NCBI GenBank assembly: GCA_965200535.1
Contig: CBDAUF010000001.1
Location: 1,902,107 to 1,966,106, forward strand
DNA: 64,000 nucleotides
Direction of reading: 5' to 3'
DNA from: MPNO01 sp965200535
GTDB taxonomy: Bacteria > Pseudomonadota > Alphaproteobacteria > MPNO01
The number at the start of each line of letters is the position of its first letter. Position 1 is the first letter of the stretch. Positions 1 through 9,291 of the stretch are shown here, one piece after another. A program made the position numbers and the translations under genes. The notes below the pieces were generated by a model that did no database searches, was not told the DNA's origin, and was given only the letters and a program-made list of their open reading frames with translations.

Positions 1-606
1 ATGAAGACGGCGGTCGGCGCGTTTCTGCTCGCCGCCGCGGGCGGGCTCGCCATCGCCGTCCTGTTCGCGCGTTCGCGCTGGCTCGAGGCGAGCCTGTTCC
101 CCTACGCCGTCATCCTCCAGGTGACGCCGGTGGTCTCGATCGCGCCGCTGATCATCATCTGGGTCAGGGATGTCGAGATCGCGCTGCTGGTCTGCGCCTG
201 GATCGTCGCCTTCTTCCCGGTGGTCGCCAACACCACCCTCGGACTCAGGAGCGCCGACCACAACCTGCACAACCTGTTCGCGCTGCACGGCGCGAGCCGC
301 CGCCAGGTGCTGTGGCTGCTGCGCCTGCCGGCTGCGCTGCCCTACTACCTGTCGTCGCTCAGGATCGCCGGCGGGCTCGCCCTGATCGGCGCGGTGGTGG
401 CGGAGTTCGTCGCCGGGTCGGGCGGCGCCGCGTCGGGGCTTGCCTACCGCATCCTGGAATCGGGCTACCGGCTCAACATCCCGCGCATGTTCGCCGCCCT
501 GCTGCTGATCTCGCTCGCCGGCATCGCGATTTTCGCCGCCCTCGGCTGGCTCCAGCACGCCCTGCTCCGTCACTGGCACGACAGCGCGGCGATACGGGAA
601 AATTAG
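1..606 (+). CDS. ABC transporter permease, NitT/TauT (SsuC-like) family, 5' end outside window
   Basis: Inner-membrane permease of a substrate-binding-protein-dependent importer of the nitrate/sulfonate/taurine/pyrimidine-precursor class. The 201 visible residues give several hydrophobic helices and, around residues 95-125, a conserved cytoplasmic EAA-type loop (HGASRRQVLWLLRLPAALPY) that docks on the ATPase. Family members are usually 250-270 residues, and the visible sequence begins at what would be the second helix. The ATG at base 1 is therefore probably internal and some 50-60 residues lie upstream of the window. The VOC gene follows after 19 bases, so co-transcription is likely. The transported substrate cannot be read from the permease alone. 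Confidence 0.85.
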   Translation: MKTAVGAFLLAAAGGLAIAVLFARSRWLEASLFPYAVILQVTPVVSIAPLIIIWVRDVEIALLVCAWIVAFFPVVANTTLGLRSADHNLHNLFALHGASRRQVLWLLRLPAALPYYLSSLRIAGGLALIGAVVAEFVAGSGGAASGLAYRILESGYRLNIPRMFAALLLISLAGIAIFAALGWLQHALLRHWHDSAAIREN

Positions 607-625
607 GAAACCAGGAGGAAGGACG

Positions 626-1087
626 ATGACCGGGGACGCTGACATACGCATCGAGCAGGTCGACCATATCGGCATCCGGGTCGCGGACGCCGACCGCGCG
701 CTTGCCTTCTACGGCATCCTCGGTTTCCGACTGGCGCACCGGGTGACCTTCGATGCGGTGCTGATCATCCGCAACCCGGAGGGCGTCGAGATCAACCTGG
801 TAGTCAACGCCAACGACGACCATGGCGGGCGCAACGTGCTGATGGACGTGGAGGGAACCAAGTACCCCGGCATCACCCATGTGGCGCTGCGCGTCGCCTC
901 GATCGCCGACACGGTGGAAGCGCTGCACCGCAACGGAGTGGAGATCCGCCAGGGGCCGGTCAAGTTCGGCGAAGACGGCAACGTTTCGGTCTTCGTGCGC
1001 GATCCCGACCTCAACACCATCGAACTGCGCGGCCGCGACGAAGACGCGGAGCGGCTCGGCGGCGTCGAGCACTACCGGCCCGACTGA
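626..1087 (+). CDS. VOC family protein (glyoxalase/dioxygenase superfamily)
   Basis: A 153-residue protein with two beta-alpha-beta-beta-beta modules typical of the vicinal oxygen chelate fold. Candidate metal ligands sit at the usual places: His14 in VDHIGIRV, an acidic residue in GVEINLV, His in ITHVALRV opening the second module, and Glu in NTIELRG near the end. This resembles lactoylglutathione lyase-type proteins, but the reaction is not assignable because the superfamily includes isomerases, dioxygenases and resistance proteins. The ATG is preceded by a strong GGAGGAAGG ribosome site. A GC-rich stem-loop lies downstream, so the transcript may end here. Confidence 0.85.
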   Translation: MTGDADIRIEQVDHIGIRVADADRALAFYGILGFRLAHRVTFDAVLIIRNPEGVEINLVVNANDDHGGRNVLMDVEGTKYPGITHVALRVASIADTVEALHRNGVEIRQGPVKFGEDGNVSVFVRDPDLNTIELRGRDEDAERLGGVEHYRPD

Positions 1088-1126
1088 GCCTCCGGCCCGC
1101 CGCATTCCGCGGCGCCGGGGCGCACC

Positions 1127-1164
1127 CGGCCCCGCCCCGCGGCGCCTTGTGGGCGCCGGGGCCG
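1127..1164 (+). terminator. GC-rich stem-loop after the VOC gene
   Basis: CGGCCCCG at 1127-1134 pairs with CGGGGCCG at 1157-1164, and an inner GGCGCC/GGCGCC pair closes a short loop. There is no T-run, so it is at best a U-less terminator or an RNA-stabilising hairpin between the permease/VOC unit and the ubiD-type gene. Confidence 0.4.
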
Positions 1165-1252
1165 TCGGCTAGCGTGCGGCCCGCCCGGCGCGGCGCACGC
1201 GCGGTATCGGGGCGCGGCACAGGACACGGCATACAGACATACAGGGCAAGAC

Positions 1253-2611
1253 ATGGCTCAGGACCTTCCCTCCTTCCTCGAACGGGTGCAGCGCGAGCGG
1301 CCGGACGAATTCGTGACCGTCGCGCGCGAGATGGATCCCGCCCACGAGGTGACGGCGGCGGTGGTCAAGATCGAGAAGGAGGCGCGGCGCCGCCCGGTCC
1401 TCCTGTTCAAGAACGTGAAGGGCAGCGACTACCCGGTGCTGACCAACCTGCACGCCAGCCGGTCGCGGCTGGCGATGGCGATGAACGCGGCGCCGCGCGA
1501 GATGCAAAGGGCCTATCTCGCGGCGATGGACCAGCCGGTCGCGCCGCGCGAGGTCAACACCGGGCCGTGCAAGGACGTGGTGCTCAGGGGGGCCGACATC
1601 GACCTCGGCCGGCTGCCGCAGCTCGAACACCATCGGGGCGACGGCGGGGCCTACATCACCGCGGCGATCTCGTTCGCCAAGGATCCCGACAGCGACATGT
1701 GGAACTGCGCCTACAACCGGCTGATGATCACCGGCAGGGACACGACATCGATTCACCTCACCCTCGGCAAGCACCTGTGGGAGTATTACCAGGTCGCCGA
1801 AGCGCGCGGCGAGCCGCTGCCCGTGGCCTTCGCCATCGGCGTCCATCCGGCGATCGCGCTCGGCTGTCTCGCCATCGGCTCGATCGACGAGGACGAGCGC
1901 GGGATCATGGGCGGCCTCCTGGGCGAGCCGCTCGAACTGGTGCGCTGCGAGACCTCCGACGTGCTGGTCCCCGCCCAGGCGGAGATGATCCTCGAGACCG
2001 AGATCCTGCCGCGCGCCCGGGTCTCCGAGGGGCCGTTCGGCGAATTCACCGGCTACAGCCTCGGCGCGCGCGACCGCGAGGTGGTGCAGGTCAACGCGGT
2101 GACCCACCGCGAGGGCGCGATGTTCCACGACATCACCGTGGGCCATCTCGACCACATGCTGCTCTCCACCATCCCGATGGAGGCCAACCTCTACCGCGCG
2201 GTCAGGGCGATGATCCCGTCGGTCTATGCGGTCCGCGTGCCGAGCCCGTTCACCTGCTTCGTCTCCATCGAACAGCGGCTCGAGGGCCAGGCGAAGAACG
2301 CCATGCTCGCCGTGCTCGGCGCCGACCTCTACATGAAGCGGGTCGTCGTGGTGGACCACGACATCGACGTGTTCGACGACCGCGCGGTCAACTGGGCGAT
2401 CGCCACGCGCTGCCAGCCCGACCGCGACATCACGGTGATCCCCGGCGCGCGCGGCTCCGACCTCGACCCGTCCACCGCCGGGAACGACGGGTTCACCGCC
2501 AAGTGGGGCGTCGATGCGACCGCCAAGCCCAGCCTCGACGCCTTCACGCCGCGGCACAGCTTCCCGCAGGAGGTGTGGGACGGGATCGAGGTCGAGGCGC
2601 TGCTGCCGTGA
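1253..2611 (+). CDS. UbiD family (de)carboxylase
   Basis: A 452-residue UbiD-family protein, which reversibly decarboxylates unsaturated or aromatic acids using prenylated FMN. The catalytic Arg-Glu-Glu triad seen in fungal Fdc1 and bacterial UbiD can be placed at Arg156 (YNRLMITGR), Glu259 and Glu264 (SEGPFGEFTGY), with the two Glu five residues apart as in the family. It is shorter than E. coli UbiD (about 497), and its neighbours (an acyl-CoA ligase 6 bases downstream and a molybdenum hydroxylase cluster) are catabolic rather than ubiquinone-biosynthetic. An aromatic or heterocyclic acid decarboxylase is the better guess. A UbiX homologue that could supply the cofactor is at 63.0 kb. Start: ATG after a short GGGCAAGAC leader. 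Confidence 0.88.
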   Translation: MAQDLPSFLERVQRERPDEFVTVAREMDPAHEVTAAVVKIEKEARRRPVLLFKNVKGSDYPVLTNLHASRSRLAMAMNAAPREMQRAYLAAMDQPVAPREVNTGPCKDVVLRGADIDLGRLPQLEHHRGDGGAYITAAISFAKDPDSDMWNCAYNRLMITGRDTTSIHLTLGKHLWEYYQVAEARGEPLPVAFAIGVHPAIALGCLAIGSIDEDERGIMGGLLGEPLELVRCETSDVLVPAQAEMILETEILPRARVSEGPFGEFTGYSLGARDREVVQVNAVTHREGAMFHDITVGHLDHMLLSTIPMEANLYRAVRAMIPSVYAVRVPSPFTCFVSIEQRLEGQAKNAMLAVLGADLYMKRVVVVDHDIDVFDDRAVNWAIATRCQPDRDITVIPGARGSDLDPSTAGNDGFTAKWGVDATAKPSLDAFTPRHSFPQEVWDGIEVEALLP

Positions 2612-2617
2612 CCGGCG

Positions 2618-4042
2618 ATGGGCGCTGACCTCGCCCGGGCCCTGGAAGACGCCGGCCGGCTGCGGCCCGACAAGCCGGTGCTGCTGCCGCACCGCGGCGG
2701 GCCGGACGGGGCTGCGGACGGGGCGATCGACTGGCAGCGGTTCGACCGTCTGGCGGGCGGGGTGGCGGAGGCGCTGGCCGCCGGCGGATCGGCGGGCGGC
2801 AGCCGCGTGGCGCTCGATCTCGACGATCCGGTGGAGACCGTCATCGCGCTGTTCGGCGCGCTCAAGGCCGGCGCGGCGGTGCTGCCGCTCAACCCGAGGC
2901 TGACCGCGGCCGAGCGTACGCGCATCCTCGCTGACTTCGACCCCGACCGGACGGTGGAGGCGATCGACCGGGCGGAGGCCGACTTTCCCGCCCTCGGCGC
3001 TCGCCCCGGCGACGCCGGCATCGTGCTCTACACCTCGGGCAGCACCGGGGCGCCCAAGGGGGTGGTGCTGTCGCAGGCCGCGCTCGCCTTCGCACTGGAC
3101 TCCTGGCGCGGGCCGGTGATGGACCTGTCGGAGGACGACGTGTCCCTGTCGGCGCTGCCGCTCGCCCATTCGCTCGGCATCTTCGGCTCGGTGCTCGCGC
3201 CGCTGCTCTCCGGCGCGGCGGTCGTCTTCCTGCCGCGCTTCGCGCCGGAGGATGCGCTGGCGGCGATCGCGCGCCGCCGGGTGAGCGTGTTTCCCGGCGT
3301 CGCCACCATGTTCCGCCGCATTCTCGACAGCCCGACGCTCCCGCACGCCGACCTGTCCAGCCTGCGCTACGCGCTGTCCGGCGCCGCCCCCTGCCCGTGG
3401 GAGCTCGCGAGCCGCTGGCGCGAGGCGACCGGCGTGCGCATCGTGCGCGGCTACGGCATGACCGAACTGTTCCGGCCGATCTCCTACCGGGCGGCCGACC
3501 CGACCGACCTGCCGGACGCCATCGGCCGCGCGGTGCCGGGGGTGGACCTCAGGGTGGTCGACGACGGCGGAGCGGCGCTGGCGGCGGGGGAGACGGGGGA
3601 ACTCTGGATCCGCAGCCCGGCACGGATGACCTGCTATCTCGGCCGGCCCGGGGATACCGAAGCCGTCCTCGCGGGCGAGTGGTTCAGGACCGGCGATCTC
3701 GCCACCCTCTCGCCCGACGGCCATGTGCGCATCGTCGGGCGCAAGAAGGACATGATCCTGCGCGGCGGCTACACCGTGGCGCCGGGCGAGGTGGAGGCGG
3801 TGCTCATGTCCCACCCGGCGGTCGCCGAGGCGGCGGTGATCGGCGTCCCCGACGACGAGTTGGGCGAGGAGATCGCCGCCTTCGTCAGCCTCAAGCAGCC
3901 GGGTACGGCCGCGGCGGAGGACATCATCGCCTACTGCCGCGGCCGGTTGGCGGGCTACAAGTATCCGCGCCGCATCCGCATAGAACCCGCCCTCCCCAAG
4001 GGCCCGGCCGGCAAGGTGCAGAAGGCGCGGCTGCGGTTCTAA
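2618..4042 (+). CDS. AMP-dependent acyl-CoA synthetase/ligase
   Basis: An ANL-superfamily adenylating enzyme of 474 residues that would activate a carboxylic acid to its CoA thioester. Visible motifs are the phosphate-binding TSGSTGAPKG (139-148), the GYGMTE adenine-binding segment near 285, TGDL followed by the hinge region GRKKDMILRGGY, and the catalytic C-terminal lysine (Lys466) in GPAGKVQK. It is shorter than most family members (500-550), mainly in the N-terminal half, but every core motif is present. It starts 6 bases after the UbiD-type gene, so the two are probably translated from one mRNA. Substrate unknown; an aromatic or medium-chain acid is plausible from context. Confidence 0.88.
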   Translation: MGADLARALEDAGRLRPDKPVLLPHRGGPDGAADGAIDWQRFDRLAGGVAEALAAGGSAGGSRVALDLDDPVETVIALFGALKAGAAVLPLNPRLTAAERTRILADFDPDRTVEAIDRAEADFPALGARPGDAGIVLYTSGSTGAPKGVVLSQAALAFALDSWRGPVMDLSEDDVSLSALPLAHSLGIFGSVLAPLLSGAAVVFLPRFAPEDALAAIARRRVSVFPGVATMFRRILDSPTLPHADLSSLRYALSGAAPCPWELASRWREATGVRIVRGYGMTELFRPISYRAADPTDLPDAIGRAVPGVDLRVVDDGGAALAAGETGELWIRSPARMTCYLGRPGDTEAVLAGEWFRTGDLATLSPDGHVRIVGRKKDMILRGGYTVAPGEVEAVLMSHPAVAEAAVIGVPDDELGEEIAAFVSLKQPGTAAAEDIIAYCRGRLAGYKYPRRIRIEPALPKGPAGKVQKARLRF

Positions 4043-4058
4043 AGGGTGGGGTCGGTCG

Positions 4059-4476
4059 TCACGGCCCTTCCGCCGCGCCTGCCGCCGCATCGTCGAGGGC
4101 GGTCGCACGGCGGTACGCGCCGCGCTTCTCGAGCCGCGACCAGTAGGCCTCGAAGGCCGGCCGTCTTTCGATCAGATCGAGCTCGAGGCCCCAGACGATG
4201 TGCGATCCGACATAGACGTCGGCCGCGGTGAAGGCTTCTCCGGCGACATGGCCGCCGCCCGCCAGCGCGGTTTCCAGCGCATCCATCACCGTGGGGAAAT
4301 TGCCGTAGCCGACCATCCCCTCCTTGTCCTCCGGCGGCGCCAGCCCGAAGGCGCGGTTGGTGACCGCCGCCTCCAGCGGGCCGGCGGCGAAGAACAGCCA
4401 GCGGTAGTAGGCGCCGCGCTGTCCGGAGGGCGGCGCGAGCCCGGCGTCGGGGAAGGCGTCGGCTCGATACGCGCAG
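4059..4476 (-). pseudogene. Glutathione S-transferase, C-terminal domain remnant
   Basis: The frame reads from about 4476 down to 4059. It matches the all-helical C-terminal domain of bacterial GSTs (AYYRWLFFAAGPLEAAVTNRA, then GEAFTAADVYVGS and an AYWSRLEKR tail). The thioredoxin-fold N-terminal domain of about 75 residues, which binds glutathione, is missing. Upstream the frame runs directly into the end of the large-subunit gene, whose stop codon (4477-4479) coincides with the start of GST similarity. The only in-frame ATG (4316) would make an 85-residue stub. I read it as a decayed gene truncated by the rearrangement that placed the hydroxylase cluster beside it; a read-through product is not excluded. 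Confidence 0.7.
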
Positions 4477-6843
4477 CTACCCCGGCCCGCCCGCGCTGCC
4501 GCCGCCGGCTGCGGCGATGGCGGCGTACACCCGCCGCGGGGTCAGCGGGGTCTCGTTGAACTGCGCGCCGGACGCGGCGAAGGCGTCGGCGAGCGCGTTG
4601 GCGACCGCCGCCGGCGGGGCGATGGCGCCGCCTTCCCCCATCCCCTTCATGCCGAATTTCGTCGAGGCCGCCGGCGTCGCCATGTGGCCGATGGCGATGG
4701 CCGGAATCTCGGCCGCACCGGGCAGCAGGTAATCGGCGAAGGTGGTGGCCTGGGGCTGGCCGTCGCCGTCGAACGTCACCTCTTCGTAGAGCGCGGTGCC
4801 GATCCCCTGGGCGGTGCCACCGACGATCTGGCCGTCGACGATCATCGGGTTGACGACGGTGCCGCAGTCCTCGACCACCGCGTAGTCGAGGATTTCCACC
4901 GCCCCGGTGGCGGGGTCGGCCGCGACCACGGCGGCATGGGTGGCATAGGAGAAGACGCCCGCGGATTCGGCGGGCTCCCACGTCGCGGTCGCGTCGAGCA
5001 CCGGGTCCATCCCCTCCGGCAACTGCTCCTGGCGGAGATGGGCGATGCGGCCGACGGCGGCAAGCGATATCGAGCCCGACGGTCCGGCCGCCTCGCCGTC
5101 GGCGAAACGGATGTCGGCGGCCTCGCACTGCAGGTGATGGGCCGCGATCCGCGCCAGCTTCCCGCGCAGCGCGATGCAGGCGTTCGACACCGCCCCGCCG
5201 CCCATGACGATGGACCGCGAGGCGAAGGTGCCCATGCCGAAGGGCGAGACCGCGGTGTCGCCGAAGCGGACCGAGACGCGGTCCGGGTGTATGCCGAGCT
5301 CCTCGCAGGCGATCTGGGCGAGCGTCGTCTCCATCCCCTGGCCGTGGCTGTGGATGGCGACCAGGAGGTGCAGGGTGCCGTCGGCGTGCATGCGCGCGGT
5401 CGCGGTATCGTAGCCGGCGACGATCGGCGTGCGCCGGCGCACCCATTCCTCCGCTCCGTGCGCCGACTGCTCGGTGAAGCTGGCGAGCCCGACCCCGAGC
5501 ACGCGCCCGTCCGGCAGGGCCGCGGCCTGGCGCGCCCGCACCCCGTCATAGTCGACGAGCCGCGCGGCGCGGCGCACCGCCTCCGGGTAGTCGCCGTTGT
5601 CGAACTTCATGTCGCAGACGGTGCGGTAGGGCATCTCGTCCGGCGCCACCATGTTGTCGATGCGCACCGCCATGGGATCGCGGCCGACGGCGCGGGCGAC
5701 CTCGTCGATGGTGCGCTCGACGGCGAAGCAGGCGCCGGGCCGCGCCACCCCGCGATAGACGCCGAGCGGCGGCTTGTTGGTGGCGACGGTCCAGGTCTCG
5801 GCGCGGAAATGCTCGATCCGGTAGGGGCCGGGCAGGTTGCGCGCCGCCATGCCGGTCTCCATGAACGGACCGGTGTGCCAGAGTGCGTAGGCGCCGCCGT
5901 CGATGGTGACCTCGGCATCGATCCCGGCGACGATGCCGCGCTCGTCGGCATAGGCGGTGACGCGGTAGACATGCTCGCGCGCCTGGCAGGCGGCGGTCAG
6001 GTGCTCGCCCGTATCCTCGATCCAGCGCACCGGGCGGCCGGTGGCGAGCGCCAGCGCCGGGACCGCGACGTCCTCCGGCATCATCCGCGCCTTGCCGCCG
6101 AACCCGCCGCCGACATCGGGCGAGACGATGCGGACCTGATGCATCGGCAGGTCGAGGATTTCCGCCAGTCCGACCCGCATGATGTGCGGGATCTGCGAGG
6201 TCATGTAGACCACGAGTTCGTCCGCCCGATCGTCCCAGTGGGCGAGCACCGCGCGCCCTTCCATCGGCACGGTGGACTGGCGGTTCATGCGGTAGTCGCG
6301 GGTGATCCGCACCGGCGCGCCGCGCACCGACTCGATGTCTCCGCCGGCGATGGTCGCCGCGACATAGACGTTGTCGCCCCAGTCCTCGTGCAGCAGCGCC
6401 GCCGGCGCGGTCCGCGCGGCGACGGGATCGACGACGGCGGGCAGCGCATCGAGGTCGGCCTCGACGGCGGCGGCGAGGTCTTCCGCTTCGGCCCGGGTGG
6501 CGGCGGCGCAGACGGCGATCGGTTCGCCGGCGAAGCGCACCTTGCCGCGGGCCAGCGGCCAGTGGTCGGCGGGTTTGAAACCCGGAATGTCGGGCGTCAC
6601 CCGGATCGGCCGGACCGCCGGCAGATCGTCGGCGAGCCAGACGCCGCCGGCCGCCGGCTTCCGCACCCCGCGGATGCGCGCATGGGCGAGCGGGCTGCGG
6701 AAGAACGCGGCCTCGAGGGTCCCGGGAAGCGCGATGTCGGCGACATAACGCCCCCGCCCGCGCAGGAAACGCGCATCCTCCTTGCGCGGAATCCGCGCCC
6801 CCACCCCGAACCCGCCGGCCGAACCGCTCGATCCGTTCGCCAT
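4477..6843 (-). CDS. Xanthine dehydrogenase family molybdopterin-binding large subunit (second copy)
   Basis: 788-residue catalytic subunit of a molybdenum hydroxylase. Landmarks: the N-terminal RKEDARFLRGRGRYVADI domain, VGGGFGGK (near 245) binding molybdopterin, GQGMETTLAQI, and the base-catalytic Glu737 in KGMGEGG. The active-site loop reads VYRGVARPGAC rather than the AYRCSFR signature of true (form I) CO dehydrogenase, so this is not a CODH and its substrate is unknown. It lies 60 bases after another large subunit of the same family and shares the operon, giving two catalytic subunits for one FAD and one 2Fe-2S subunit. ATG start with a GAGGGGGG ribosome site. Confidence 0.9.
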   Translation of the reverse strand: MANGSSGSAGGFGVGARIPRKEDARFLRGRGRYVADIALPGTLEAAFFRSPLAHARIRGVRKPAAGGVWLADDLPAVRPIRVTPDIPGFKPADHWPLARGKVRFAGEPIAVCAAATRAEAEDLAAAVEADLDALPAVVDPVAARTAPAALLHEDWGDNVYVAATIAGGDIESVRGAPVRITRDYRMNRQSTVPMEGRAVLAHWDDRADELVVYMTSQIPHIMRVGLAEILDLPMHQVRIVSPDVGGGFGGKARMMPEDVAVPALALATGRPVRWIEDTGEHLTAACQAREHVYRVTAYADERGIVAGIDAEVTIDGGAYALWHTGPFMETGMAARNLPGPYRIEHFRAETWTVATNKPPLGVYRGVARPGACFAVERTIDEVARAVGRDPMAVRIDNMVAPDEMPYRTVCDMKFDNGDYPEAVRRAARLVDYDGVRARQAAALPDGRVLGVGLASFTEQSAHGAEEWVRRRTPIVAGYDTATARMHADGTLHLLVAIHSHGQGMETTLAQIACEELGIHPDRVSVRFGDTAVSPFGMGTFASRSIVMGGGAVSNACIALRGKLARIAAHHLQCEAADIRFADGEAAGPSGSISLAAVGRIAHLRQEQLPEGMDPVLDATATWEPAESAGVFSYATHAAVVAADPATGAVEILDYAVVEDCGTVVNPMIVDGQIVGGTAQGIGTALYEEVTFDGDGQPQATTFADYLLPGAAEIPAIAIGHMATPAASTKFGMKGMGEGGAIAPPAAVANALADAFAASGAQFNETPLTPRRVYAAIAAAGGGSAGGPG

Positions 6844-6903
6844 GACACCCCCCTCGCCCGTTCCGTTCCCGCTCGCGCCGGGATTATCGCCGGAAACGCC
6901 CGC

Positions 6904-9291
6904 CTACGCCTTCCCCGCCTTTGTCAGGATGGCGCGGATTGTTTCCGGGGTTGCCGGCAGGCGGTCGATCGCGCCGGGGATGCCGATGGCCGCGTCGATG
7001 GCCGAGGCGACAGCCGCCCCGACGGCGTTGATGCCGCCTTCGCCGGCCCCCTTCACCCCGAGCCCGTTATAGGGGCTCGGCGCGTTCTCGGTGACCAGCA
7101 GGTCGATCGGCGGGGTCTCGGCCAGGGTCGGCATCAGGTAGTCGGCGAAGGTCACCGAGAGCGGCGCCCCGGTTTCGTCGTAGCGGAACTCCTCCAGAAG
7201 CGCCCCGCCGAGTCCCTGGACGCAGCCGCCGAAGAGCTGGCCCTCGACCATTGTCGGGTTCACCGCCCGCCCGACATCGTAGGCCACCAGATAGCGTTCC
7301 ACCGCGACCGCGCCGGTGCCGCGGTCGATGCGCACCGCGGCGATATGCACGCCGTAGGGATAGGCCATCCGGTCGGTCCGGTGCCAGCCTTCCGCCGTCA
7401 GGCCGGGCGCGCGGCCGGCGAGCAGCGCGGACCCCGGCGCCAGCCTGCGGGCGATCTCGCCGAGGTCGATGCCGGCGTCCGCGGCCGCCCCGGCGCCGTC
7501 GGTCCTGAAGGCGCGTCCGCGGTCGATGTCGAGCGAGTCGGGCGGCGCCTGGAGCAGTTCCGCCGCCGCCTCGATAGCCCTTGCCCGGAGCGCCTCGCTG
7601 GCGATCCGCACCGCCTCCCCGGTCATCACCGTGGCCCGCGAGGAATGCGCGCCGAAACCGTGGTCGATTGCATCGGTGCGGCCGTGCACCACGCGGACGC
7701 GGCGATAGTCGACCCCCAGCGTAGCGGCGCAGATCTGCGCCATCGCGGTCGCGAAACCCTGGCCGAGCGCGGCGCCGCCGGTCACGAGTTCGACCGCGCC
7801 GGAGGGATCGACCCTGACGCGCACCCCGTCGGCCGGGCCGGGTCCGCTTTTCTCGACGAACAGGGCGAGGCCCGCCCCGGCCAGTTCGCCGTTCGCGCGG
7901 CGGGCGGCCATGCCGGCCTGCAGCGCCTCCCATCCGGCGCGTTCGAGGGCATCGTCGAGGAGCTGCGCATAGTCCCCCGAATCGTAGACCACCTCGTGGT
8001 CGATCGTGTCGATCCCGCCGGCGAACGGCATCTCGCGGGCGGCGATCAGATTGCGGCGGCGCACCGCGACCGGGTCCAAGCCGAGCCGTGCGGCGACGGC
8101 GTCGAACAGGCGCTCGCGCACGAAGGTGCCCTCGAAGCGGCCGGGGGAACGGTAGGTCGCCGCCGGCGTCTTGTTGGTGAGCCTGACATGGCCGCGCGAC
8201 CGGAAGGCGGGAATCCGGTAGGGGCCGGGCATCATGCCGGCGGTCATGTCGGGGACGCGGACCCCGTGGGTGCGGATATAGGCGCCCTGATCGTGGAAGA
8301 ATGTCGAGTCGACGGCGCGGACACAGCCGTCCGCGTCGACGGCGGCGCGCACCCGGTGCACCTGTTCGCGCGAATGGTTGGCCGCCTGGAGATGCTCCCA
8401 GCGGTCCTCGATCCACTTGACCGGCTGGCCGAGGCGGAGCGCGGCGGCGCAGACCAGATAGTCCTCGGGGTAGAGCTCGCCGCGCACGCCGAACCCGCCG
8501 CCGACCTGCCCCTCGTAGAACTGGACCGAGGACGGCGGGCGGCCGAGCGCCGCGGCCATCTGGTCGCGGTTGAAGTGCGGCCGCTTGGTGGCGCCGTAGA
8601 ACTCGAGCACGTCGCGTCCGGCATCGTGCAGCGCGACCGCGCCCCGGGTCTCCATCGGCGCCGCGGAATGGCGCCCGACCGCAAGCTCGATCTCCACCGC
8701 CGCGTGCGCCCCGGCGAACGCTGCATCGACGTCTCCGCGCGCCTTTTCCAGCACATGCGCCTCGGTCGAGCGCGCCGCGTCGAACGGGCCGGGCGGGTCT
8801 TCGGCGGAGAGCACGGGCGGCAGGTCGCGGAACGAGACCGCGACCCGCTCCGCCGCGTCTTCGGCGCCGTAGGCGCTGTCGGCAAACACCGCCGCCACCG
8901 GCTCCCCGACATAGCGCACCCGGCCGCGGGCGAGGATCGGCTGGCGGTAGGGTTCGAGGCCCCTGACCCGGGTCGGGCGGAACGCGATCGGGCCGATGTC
9001 GGCGACGTCCGCTGCCGTCCATACCGCGGCGACGCCCGCCGCCGTGCGCGCCTCCCCGATCTCCACGGCGAGCAGTTCGGCGTGCGCCCGGTCGGCGCGC
9101 ACGATGCGCATGTGAAGCTGGTTGGGGAACGAGATGTCGGCGACGAACCGGCCGGCGCCGCGGACCAGCGGCGGATCCTCGAGGCGGGCGACGCGCTCTC
9201 CGATGCAGGTCCCGCGGCCGGAGGTTCTGCGGCGGGACGCTTCGGGGGCGAGTGCTTCGAGGTCGGGTTCCTGGCGGCCGGGATGCGTCAT
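6904..9291 (-). CDS. Xanthine dehydrogenase family molybdopterin-binding large subunit (first copy)
   Basis: 795-residue catalytic subunit of a molybdenum hydroxylase. It carries the RLEDPPLVRGAGRFVADI N-terminal signature, VGGGFGVRGE for molybdopterin, TYRSPGRFEGTF at the active-site loop and catalytic Glu751 in KGAGEGG. The frame stays open further upstream, but the start is set by the ATGA overlap at 9288-9291 with the 2Fe-2S subunit gene: ATG 9291-9289 overlaps that gene's TGA. This implies translational coupling with the FAD and FeS subunits, so this copy is the more likely partner in the holoenzyme. The form I CODH signature is absent; substrate unknown. Confidence 0.9.
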   Translation of the reverse strand: MTHPGRQEPDLEALAPEASRRRTSGRGTCIGERVARLEDPPLVRGAGRFVADISFPNQLHMRIVRADRAHAELLAVEIGEARTAAGVAAVWTAADVADIGPIAFRPTRVRGLEPYRQPILARGRVRYVGEPVAAVFADSAYGAEDAAERVAVSFRDLPPVLSAEDPPGPFDAARSTEAHVLEKARGDVDAAFAGAHAAVEIELAVGRHSAAPMETRGAVALHDAGRDVLEFYGATKRPHFNRDQMAAALGRPPSSVQFYEGQVGGGFGVRGELYPEDYLVCAAALRLGQPVKWIEDRWEHLQAANHSREQVHRVRAAVDADGCVRAVDSTFFHDQGAYIRTHGVRVPDMTAGMMPGPYRIPAFRSRGHVRLTNKTPAATYRSPGRFEGTFVRERLFDAVAARLGLDPVAVRRRNLIAAREMPFAGGIDTIDHEVVYDSGDYAQLLDDALERAGWEALQAGMAARRANGELAGAGLALFVEKSGPGPADGVRVRVDPSGAVELVTGGAALGQGFATAMAQICAATLGVDYRRVRVVHGRTDAIDHGFGAHSSRATVMTGEAVRIASEALRARAIEAAAELLQAPPDSLDIDRGRAFRTDGAGAAADAGIDLGEIARRLAPGSALLAGRAPGLTAEGWHRTDRMAYPYGVHIAAVRIDRGTGAVAVERYLVAYDVGRAVNPTMVEGQLFGGCVQGLGGALLEEFRYDETGAPLSVTFADYLMPTLAETPPIDLLVTENAPSPYNGLGVKGAGEGGINAVGAAVASAIDAAIGIPGAIDRLPATPETIRAILTKAGKA

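Noticed and set aside
4477..9291. Carbon monoxide dehydrogenase (coxL) identity for the large subunits
   Set aside because: The AYRCSFR active-site signature of form I CODH is absent in both copies, and no coxD/E/F-type genes are adjacent.
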